Positions 57,301 to 64,000 of a stretch of DNA of 64,000 bases are shown piece after piece. The position numbers and the translations under genes were made by a program. This DNA is from Rhynchopus euleeides (lineage: Eukaryota; Euglenozoa; Diplonemea; Diplonemida; Diplonemidae): assembly GCA_963210315.1 (NCBI GenBank), contig OY723246.1:1178001-1242000 (forward strand), given 5' to 3'. The notes below the pieces were generated by a model. It saw nothing but the letters and a program-made list of their open reading frames with translations, did not search any database and was not told where the DNA came from. Numbering within the stretch: position 1 is the stretch's first letter; every line of letters starts with the position of its first letter.

Positions 57301-57628
57301 CCGTATACGTAAATATTTTGGAACGTAAATATTATGGAACGTAAATATTTTGGAACGCTGGTGGGTTGGCGTTCCAGATTTTTTTCGTTCCACAATATTT
57401 ACAGGGCTTTCTGCGACTCGGGGACTTGGACCAGGTGATCGGACGGCATACAGAGTCCCTGACGGGACCTACTCGTGCACTTTTCGCGCGATTCCTGACG
57501 CAAGCCGTCCTCACCACCGAGTCCCCAACTGGCCCTGTAAATATTATGGAACGTAAATATTATGGAACGGACCGGCCAAAAATGGGCCCGTTCCATAATA
57601 TTTCGTTCCATAATATTTACGTATACGG
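57301..57628. mobile_element. 328-bp TIR element with TA target duplication
   Basis: Ends CCGTATACGTAAATATT and complement, flanked by TA (57299-57300, 57629-57630); removal restores gaaaTAtacatg of the fold-back element. Subterminal GGAACGTAAATATT words are repeated. Termini resemble the 802-bp element's CCGTAAACGG, so both probably use the same transposase type. Confidence 0.88.
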
Positions 57629-58081
57629 TATACATGTAAAATACATGTATATCAAGTAAAAATACATGTATAATACTTGCATGTCAACTATTATACATGT
57701 ATTTTTACTTGATATACATGTATTTTCCATGTATATTTCAGGCATTTACATGTATTTTACATGTATAATACTTGTCATGCAAGTATTATACATGTAAAAT
57801 ACTTGCATGACAAGTAAAATACATGTATAATACTTGCATGACAAGTAAAATACTTGCATGCAAGTAAAATACATGTATTTTACTTGCATGCAAGTATTTT
57901 ACTTGTCATGCAAGTATTTTACATGTATAATACTTGCATGACAAGTATTATACATGTAAAATACATGTAAATGCCTGAAATATACATGTAAAATACATGT
58001 ATATCAAGTAAAAATACATGTATAATAGTTGACATGCAAGTATCATACATGTATTTTTACTTGATGGGGGTATGGAAATTT

Positions 58082-58342
58082 AGGGAGGAGCAGTTCTGCC
58101 CCGACGTGCACCGACCGCAGGAGGAGCAGGAGGCGGCGCTCCGGGCCATTCAGGCTTGGTGGGCCGAGTTGGGGGATGACAAGGCCTCACAGGCGGAGGC
58201 GTACAACGTGGTCTGTTGTCGTCTGAGGGCGCGGGCAGGCAAGCGGGCGCGGGCGAGCCGGCCAGGGGCGCGGGGGTCTTCGCAGCGGAGTTCCCAGGGG
58301 TCCCAGAGCCAGGGGAGTAGGGCCGCCAGGGGAGCGAGATAG
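58082..58342 (+). other. coding-like open segment, unrecognised
   Basis: An open frame of about 87 codons ending TAG. It starts with a helical stretch containing EEQEAALRAIQAWWAELGDD and ends R/S/Q/G-rich. GC content and residue composition look coding, but there is no domain, no convincing start codon (the frame runs in from repeat DNA) and no neighbouring exon. It may be a remnant of a transposon gene. Confidence 0.3.
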
Positions 58343-58699
58343 CCGTAGGTCGGCTCCCCCCCCCCCCCCCCCCCCCCCCCCTACCCCCCTCTTTCCTTTC
58401 GCCCCTCCCCCCCCCCCTCCCGTTCCCCACCCCCGTGCCCCCTTCCCCTTTCTTCCGGTGAATGCGCCAGCGGAGTCGGTCCACGCCCTCGCTGTCAGTC
58501 GCTTTCGCCTCTCCCCCCCTGCCCCCCCCCCCTTTACCTCGCCCCCTTTTCCCCTCACCAGCGGGCTGCCCCTTGTGAATGGTAGACTTACCTACAGCCC
58601 CTTGTTCATGCCGCCAGCACGGAGCCCCACGCAGCTCAACCCCGGCCAGTGCGCGGTTTGTTTGCCCTAGAGCTTTGTTGTTCGTGTAGTTCATGTTAC
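58343..58699. other. C-rich low-complexity spacer
   Basis: A C-run of about 32 bases (58350-58381) and further C/T tracts; no gene seen. Confidence 0.6.
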
Positions 58700-58800
58700 A
58701 GTGCTAAGAGCCCGTAGAAGCAAAAGTAGAACCTGCTGCGCTAGCCCCACCAAGCAGCCACAGTACGACAGGACGCGCGCAGGCACCGGGCCCCCTCTCC
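58700..58800 (-). repeat. 85-bp dispersed repeat, copy 3 (inverted)
   Basis: The complement contains CGCGTCCTGTCGTACTGTGG, GCTGCTTGGTGGGGC and CAGCAGGTTCTACTTTTGCT, matching 18555-18640 and 24262-24345; it is preceded by GGGCCCGGTGCCTGCGCG as in copy 2. Confidence 0.85.
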
Positions 58801-58984
58801 AAAAAAAAAAGGAAATTTAGGCAAAATTAGCCAAAATTAGCCAATTTAGCCAGGTTTTTTGGCTGGGGAAAATAGTTGTCCAATTTTTGAAAAATTCGAA
58901 AAAAATCGAAAAAAACGCCTAACTGTTTTTAGCCACTACGGCTAGCCACAGTGGCTAAATTTCCATACGGCCCTGGTGACCCGG

Positions 58985-59495
58985 GGTCCGAAATTTCGAC
59001 ATGTCGAAAAAATTTTTTTTGGCCAAAAAAAAAATTTTTTTTTTCGCCTGGCTCAACAGAATCTGGGGCTCACTGGGGTGCCACACTGAAAAATTTCGGA
59101 AAATTTTCGAATTTTTTTTCAGCCATTTTTGGTTAGCCAGGCCTGGGCCCAGCTGGGCCAGGTAGGCCGAAATTTCGACATGTCGAAAAAAAAAATTTTT
59201 GGCCAAAAAAAAAATTTTTTTTTCGCCTGGCTCAACAGAATCTGGGGCTCACTGGGGTGCCACACTGAAAAATTTCGGAAAATTTTCGAATTTTTTTTCA
59301 GCCATTTTTGGTTAGCCAGGCCTGGGCCCAGCTGGGCCAGGTAGGCCGAAATTTCGACATGTCGAAAAAAAAAATTTTTGGCCAAAAAAAAAATTTTTTT
59401 TTCGCCTGGCTCAACAGAATCTGGGGCTCACTGGGGTGCCACACTGAAAAATTTCGGAAAATTTTCGAATTTTTTTTTCAGCCATTTTTGCAGGC
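58985..59495. repeat. 179-bp tandem repeat, about three units
   Basis: The perfect palindrome TTTCGACATGTCGAAA recurs at about 58993, 59172 and 59351 (period 179). Units also share CTCAACAGAATCTGGGGCTC and CAGGCCTGGGCCCAGCTGGG. Near-identical copies indicate recent duplication. The third unit is cut before its GGTTAGCCAGG segment. Confidence 0.95.
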
Positions 59496-59761
59496 TGTAT
59501 CCTGACACCAAAATCTGGGTTTTCCGGTGGCGAAAAAATTTTCTCGGCCCTCGATCAGGCCTGGGCGGGGAACCAGCCCTTTTTCCGGGTTTTTTGGGTC
59601 GGGGAACCAGGTTTTTTCTAAGAATTTTTACAAGGGATTTTTTGCTCACCCCCCCACAGGTTTCAGGCGCGTGCCCGTCAGGCGGGACTTTTTCTATGAT
59701 TTCTACGATGAAAACCACCCCCCCGCCCCCACCCCCCCCCCCTTCTAAGAACGATGATGGC

Positions 59762-62700
59762 TCACTCGGAAGTTTCGGCGTCCGAAACGTACGCCCACTC
59801 TCCCCAATCCTCCTCCATGTCGACATCGATGTCGACATGGACGCGGGCCCTTTTCTCCTGGGGCTCCTCGGGGTGCGGCCCAACCTCCCTCCTGCGCTCT
59901 GCCGGTGCCGCCTGTGTGGGAGGCAGCTGCGGCGGTTCTTCCGGCTGAGGTGTGGGGAGTGTCGATGGGGTGCCCGGGGTCGATGAAGCGGGGAGCTGGA
60001 AGGTGACATGTTGCAGGGTGGCTGGAGGCACGACGGGGGGTGCGGCATCTGCAAGCAACGAAGTGAGGAAGGGATCCTCAGGGACTTCCTCCACGAGGCT
60101 GACAATCGACAATGCATCGGCGTTGTCATCTTCCCAGCTGCCGTCCGATTCCTCATCACAATCCTCCACGCCAGCAAATAGAGAACCCATGGCTGCATCG
60201 AGGTCAACGAGCTCCACGGTTGTCAGAGTTGGAAGAGGCGTCAGGGAACGCGCAGTGAAGCGGCGCTTCTTGTTGGCGAGGAACGTGTTGACTGTTTCTT
60301 CAACGATGATCTTGCGCGCCGCGTCATCATGTGACAGCTCTAGAGTGATGCCCAGTTCTTGAGAGATGCTTGCGGCAGAGAGTGCCTTCCGGAACGATCC
60401 CCTCATGCGCGTTACAACTGAAAAAGCAGCCTCCACAAACACAGTCGAGGGTGACAGTGCCACCATGGCCTCAAGCACTATCGCAAACGTCGAACTCTCG
60501 GATTCCAGCAAGAAGTCGACGACAAACTCTTTCAGAAGGTTCCCCCTGAGATCTGTGCATTCCAACCGCAGCTTCACCCACTCCATGCCGATGCTGAGAA
60601 TCTCTGCCTGGTCGTAACCCAAGCGAGAAGCGAGCGCCATGAGGCACTCGCACGTGCTGTCCTTCCCACTTGTCGCGAAGAAAGAGCTGAATGAGCGGCA
60701 GGGATACTCCTCCCACCTCTTGGCCAGGTCCTTGTAGATGGTGTGGCAGAGCTTTGAGCGCCAGGAAGTCATCTCGGCAACTACCCCCGGAGGCAACGAT
60801 GTGGTTCCCTGGTTCTCATAGAACTTGGCTTCGTGCTTGCCAGGCTGGCGCGCCAGCACCTTATGCACTGTCAGTGCATTCTGCAGGATGCTCTCCATCG
60901 ACGAGAGCGACAGGTCTCGCTTCTGCAACGCCTCGCTCACCCCTTTATTGATGTCGAAGACGTCAGCCAAGATGCAAGTCGAGAGGGAATACTCGGGGGT
61001 GAGCTTGTGGAAGAAGAACGGCGGCGGCTGGATCTCCCCGAGCATAGCGACAGTGAAGTCAAAGTTCACCACAGCCGCGTTCAGGCGACGGAACGTTGCA
61101 GCTGCCCAACGCACGGAGTGCTCCTTCGGGAAGGAGAGACATTTCCCACCGGAAATGATCTGCAGAGACTTCTGCCTGGCGGTTGATCTGAAGAAGGCAA
61201 ACCAGTGTCGGAGGAGGCGGCTATGTTCAACAACCTTTCGTGTCTTCTTGATGAGGCCGACGGACAGCTGGTGCATGTGGGCAGCATCATGCACATCGAT
61301 GAGAGTGCATCCCCACGCGATCTCGAGCTTCCCCCTGAGACTCTTCATCGTTGATGCCCCGTCTGCCGCGAATCCCTTCAGCGAACGCCGCGCCCACTGC
61401 GACAGCTGGAGGCTGTCGAACAACTTGACCAGCTCGTCCTTCTGCGACTCTGCGTCAGCTTTCTTCAAGTCGACTGTGCCCACACACCAATCTTTCATAG
61501 CACAATCCGTCCTGCTGATCCCCGAAACGATGACGATCATCAAGTCGATGCGGGCGAACGTGGTACCGTCCACCTTCAGGGTTGCCGCCCGACACGCACG
61601 CACCGCACCCACCACTCCCCTCAGGAGCACCTCCCAGAGTATCGTCTGGAACTCCTTCGCGACTTTTCGAGAGTAGTGGGTGTCCAGGACATGCAGCCCC
61701 TTCCGCTTGTCGTCCTGCAACCTCGCACCCACACTGCTCAGCCCCTCCGCCCGTTGCGTCGCCGTTGCCACGTTGTACACCAGGTTGACCAGACTTGTGT
61801 ACTGCTCGCTGGTCACCTTCACCTTCGCGCACAGCGTCTGCTTGGGGATATCTGTAGCTGTCACATTGGTGTTTTCACTCCCAGGCGTGGACAACTGCAC
61901 TGCTCTCTTGTGCGCCGCACCACCCATGTGGCGGCGGATATTGCTTTGCTGGCGCCCAACTGTCGTGGCAGACATAGACGCTTCGCCGCGTGCATACCGG
62001 AGCAAGTGGGGTTGCTCCGAGAACTCCCCCTCCAGCTGCACCAAGAACGGTGCACACGTGGTGCACCTCCACCTCCCATCAGGGAGACGCACCACACCGG
62101 AGGCTGCAGCGTGGATCTTCCGCTGCTGCTTCTCCTGTATGGCGAGCTGTGCCTGCCGCTGCTGAATCCGAAGGAGACCGTTCACCATTGAGCCCTCTGG
62201 CACGTACTTCTTGTTTGCTGCCATCAAAAGAAGGAAGTGCGCCTTTGCTGTGTCGAAGACAAGCCGCAAGGGGTACTGGGCCATCAACGACGGAAGAAGC
62301 AAGCCGAAGGTGCGAGGCTGTGTGGTGTCGACGATAGAAAAGTGAACATTTAAACCGCGGGATGTGCGGAAAGTCTGCAGGGCCACTGACGCGGTGTTGG
62401 TGTCCAACTCTTCGTCCACGAGGAATCTCGTATCCATCAATCGCGGACGCCTGAGCTTCACCGTGAGGGCCTCCGCTTCGGGGGAGTCAACGCCCTCCAG
62501 AAGCGCCGCAGCACTGGTACGCGTCGGCTCCGTAATGGGAATTGACCTTGCTAGGCAGTCAAGCACTCGGAGGCAGTAGTGTCCAGAACTGTATAGATCC
62601 CGTTGAACCCACCCTGGTACAAGCCCAATGTTGACGCCTCCGGTTGATTGGGCGAGCTTCATGGCGGTCAGCCATGGGGACAGTCGCCCGGCGCTGTCGA

Positions 62701-63733
62701 ACGCGGCGACGTGGCACGCCCCTTCCCCGGTGTAGAAGGCGGCGTGGGGTGCAGGGGCGACAGGGGCGGCGGTGGTAGCTGCAGGAGAGGCGGCCAGGGG
62801 ATCCGGAGGAGGAGGCGGCGGCGCATCATGCGAAGCATCGACGTCGTGCCCGTCACCGTCCGATGCCTCACGTGCGTACAGCACGAGTGCTGGCTTCGCG
62901 TTCGCACGATTGAACGGCGCCACAGAGCAATCCGTCACACGATCAGTCGTGATCGACTTCCACTTCAGAGTGGTGGCGGGGCCACGAGCGCACAGCGTCT
63001 CCCAGGCGATCCCCTTCGCGAGGGTCAGCCCGGACTTTGTGCACGATGCACCGACAAACCGGTACCGGTGATTCACCGGCTGCACCGTGCCCACCTGCAC
63101 CACCCCGTTGCCGTCAACGCCAAGCTCACGAAGGGCGGAGAGGTCTCTTAATTCCTTGACGTTGACGGTTTCCGCAAGCTCCGTCAGGTGCTTCTGCTTC
63201 TCGCCGGATGCAGAAAACCGCTGCGTCGAGAGGAACAGGAGGTGCGGGGCCTTCTCGACGCAGAACTGCGCAGCCCGGACAGCACCACATGTGCACGGAC
63301 CTTGCTTCTCCATAAATTGAGAAGCAACGCGCTGCACCTCGTCCTTCACGACGCCCAACATCACAACCATGCTGTCTGTAATAGCTGTGCGGAACTCACC
63401 ACAAGATGGGCAGCTGTAGACGGTGGCGCTTTTGGTGGTGCAGAGGTGCTTCAGGTGCGGGTGTTTGTGTCCGAGGGCGGAGAGACTGACGTCAGGGTTG
63501 GGTCGCTGCGGGTCCTGCGAGGTGATCATCTGGGGCTCGTTCTCATCGGGGGTTGTGCTCCGCAGGGACTGGAGGAGGTTGCTCAATACACCTTGGCACT
63601 CCCGCAGTACTGTACATGCCAGCAGCTGGAGGATAGTTACAAAGCTGCCACTCCCCGACGCCACCCCCCTACTGGCCCCTTCAGGCCTGAAAGCCCAAAA
63701 GCTCCCGGAGATTTTTGCAGTGGTGCGCACCAT
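59762..63733 (-). CDS. hAT-type transposase with USP-like N-terminal region
   Basis: Cut-and-paste transposase, RNase H-like fold. The frame is open from 63925, but ATG at 63733 is the likely start (1323 residues), with a TATTTAT box about 70 bp upstream. Residues 100-290 resemble the later part of a ubiquitin-specific protease: Cys pairs CPSC (108-111) and CTC (147-149), PHLLFLSTQRFS (163-174), YRFVGAS, WKSITTDRVTDCS and PALVLYAR. No clear catalytic Cys box or His was found. A BED-like finger is C557-C560-H602-H608. The transposase core has D722 (LKVDGTT), D791 (FAADGAS), an SVRW block (873-876), and E1101 (VEAAFS) in the C-terminal dimerisation region. An acidic tail follows. The single uninterrupted ORF suggests a recent or domesticated copy. 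TIRs were not located; the right end may lie at or beyond the window edge. Confidence 0.86.
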   Translation of the reverse strand: MVRTTAKISGSFWAFRPEGASRGVASGSGSFVTILQLLACTVLRECQGVLSNLLQSLRSTTPDENEPQMITSQDPQRPNPDVSLSALGHKHPHLKHLCTTKSATVYSCPSCGEFRTAITDSMVVMLGVVKDEVQRVASQFMEKQGPCTCGAVRAAQFCVEKAPHLLFLSTQRFSASGEKQKHLTELAETVNVKELRDLSALRELGVDGNGVVQVGTVQPVNHRYRFVGASCTKSGLTLAKGIAWETLCARGPATTLKWKSITTDRVTDCSVAPFNRANAKPALVLYAREASDGDGHDVDASHDAPPPPPPDPLAASPAATTAAPVAPAPHAAFYTGEGACHVAAFDSAGRLSPWLTAMKLAQSTGGVNIGLVPGWVQRDLYSSGHYCLRVLDCLARSIPITEPTRTSAAALLEGVDSPEAEALTVKLRRPRLMDTRFLVDEELDTNTASVALQTFRTSRGLNVHFSIVDTTQPRTFGLLLPSLMAQYPLRLVFDTAKAHFLLLMAANKKYVPEGSMVNGLLRIQQRQAQLAIQEKQQRKIHAAASGVVRLPDGRWRCTTCAPFLVQLEGEFSEQPHLLRYARGEASMSATTVGRQQSNIRRHMGGAAHKRAVQLSTPGSENTNVTATDIPKQTLCAKVKVTSEQYTSLVNLVYNVATATQRAEGLSSVGARLQDDKRKGLHVLDTHYSRKVAKEFQTILWEVLLRGVVGAVRACRAATLKVDGTTFARIDLMIVIVSGISRTDCAMKDWCVGTVDLKKADAESQKDELVKLFDSLQLSQWARRSLKGFAADGASTMKSLRGKLEIAWGCTLIDVHDAAHMHQLSVGLIKKTRKVVEHSRLLRHWFAFFRSTARQKSLQIISGGKCLSFPKEHSVRWAAATFRRLNAAVVNFDFTVAMLGEIQPPPFFFHKLTPEYSLSTCILADVFDINKGVSEALQKRDLSLSSMESILQNALTVHKVLARQPGKHEAKFYENQGTTSLPPGVVAEMTSWRSKLCHTIYKDLAKRWEEYPCRSFSSFFATSGKDSTCECLMALASRLGYDQAEILSIGMEWVKLRLECTDLRGNLLKEFVVDFLLESESSTFAIVLEAMVALSPSTVFVEAAFSVVTRMRGSFRKALSAASISQELGITLELSHDDAARKIIVEETVNTFLANKKRRFTARSLTPLPTLTTVELVDLDAAMGSLFAGVEDCDEESDGSWEDDNADALSIVSLVEEVPEDPFLTSLLADAAPPVVPPATLQHVTFQLPASSTPGTPSTLPTPQPEEPPQLPPTQAAPAERRREVGPHPEEPQEKRARVHVDIDVDMEEDWGEWAYVSDAETSE

Positions 63734-63800
63734 ATTCGCGGAGTACGTGAGGTTGGGTGAGTGTGAGGTCAGGGTCCTGTCGAAGGGTAGTCGAGTGGGA

Positions 63801-63807
63801 ATAAATA
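63801..63807 (-). promoter_or_regulatory. TATA-like box of the hAT transposase
   Basis: The minus strand reads CCCTATTTATTCCC, about 68 bases before the ATG at 63733. It supports the internal start over the upstream open frame. Confidence 0.4.
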
Positions 63808-64000
63808 GGGAGGTCCTCAGGAGTGCAATACAACAGCAATACACAGGCAACACACCAGCAACACGCAAACCGAGGCAAGAGGAGGTGGGCGGGGTCATCC
63901 TGCGGAGTCTCCAGTTGGCCAGCAAGGCGAACTGTACGGGGGAGAGACTTCCCTTCCATCCTTGTGTGCGCCCTGTCGACTGGGAAAATCTTAGAAAAAA

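Larger units (their letters stand above)
52491..58065. mobile_element. TACATGTA fold-back element, copy 3, multiply interrupted
   Basis: Segments 52491-52597, 57287-57300 and 57629-58065 join into the copy-2 sequence when element B (52598-57286) and a 328-bp TA element (57301-57628) are removed. The right end is missing: it stops at acttGAT (58065) against a GGGGG-starting sequence, the equivalent site in the opposite arm to the GAT used by element A in copy 1. Confidence 0.82.
58066..58972. mobile_element. possible further G-run element or fragment
   Basis: Starts GGGGGTATGGAAATTTAG directly after GAT at 58063-58065. An inverted CTAAATTTCCATA lies at 58955-58967, followed by CGGCC instead of CCCCC. 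The fold-back sequence does not resume after it, so the right boundary is unproven and the element may be larger or truncated. Confidence 0.4.

Noticed and set aside
63734-63925. 64-codon N-terminal extension of the hAT protein
   Set aside because: It crosses a TATA-like box and is unlike the rest in composition; the internal ATG at 63733 is a better start.

Overview
The window is nuclear DNA of a unicellular flagellated eukaryote, probably an alga or related protist. The lineage cannot be fixed from sequence alone. Evidence: spliceosomal introns with an extended GTATG 5' splice site, GC-rich coding exons in AT- and homopolymer-rich spacers, an axonemal dynein subunit gene, and dense eukaryotic transposons and satellites. 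No rRNA, confident tRNA or CRISPR was seen.

Host genes are sparse. They are a five-exon RRM-like protein (14256-17526, +), an axonemal dynein component of the DNAI7/CASC1/IC97 family (32344-35262, +), a two-exon lysophospholipid acyltransferase (35899-37032, +) and a three-exon ubiquitin-like protein (51165-52370, +). The remaining coding capacity belongs to transposons: a LINE with a coiled-coil ORF1 and an ORF2 carrying OTU protease, APE endonuclease, RT and RNase H (41502-50265, -), and a hAT-type transposase with an N-terminal region resembling a ubiquitin-specific protease (59762-63733, -).

The most striking structure is a nested repeat architecture. Three copies of an AT-rich fold-back element built from TACATGTA words and ended by CACGGTGGGATCTTG (554-14095, 18041-19536, 52491-58065) are all broken by insertions. 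Two insertions are large elements that begin with a G-run inverted repeat, are flanked by 3-bp target duplications and are filled by tandem satellites: about 325 copies of a 31-bp unit in 753-13602 and about 95 copies of a 41-bp unit in 52598-57286. A third member (25812-29404, TSD AAC) carries five copies of a 389-bp unit, each starting with the element's own terminal repeat. All three share a module of about 100 bp near one end. I infer a family of non-autonomous satellite-carrying transposons. Two smaller elements with CCGTAwACG termini and TA duplications (18179-18980, 57301-57628) sit in the same fold-back elements.

The LINE's two ORFs lie in the same frame, separated only by one TAG followed by a potential hairpin, and the ORF2 frame has no ATG until just before the OTU catalytic residues. 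This suggests stop-codon readthrough or a recent nonsense change. Two unrelated transposons in one window thus carry ubiquitin-protease-like domains. Smaller finds include two non-autonomous hAT elements with clear target duplications, a MITE family present in introns of two host genes, and recurrent GC hairpins with three-base TTC/GAA loops.
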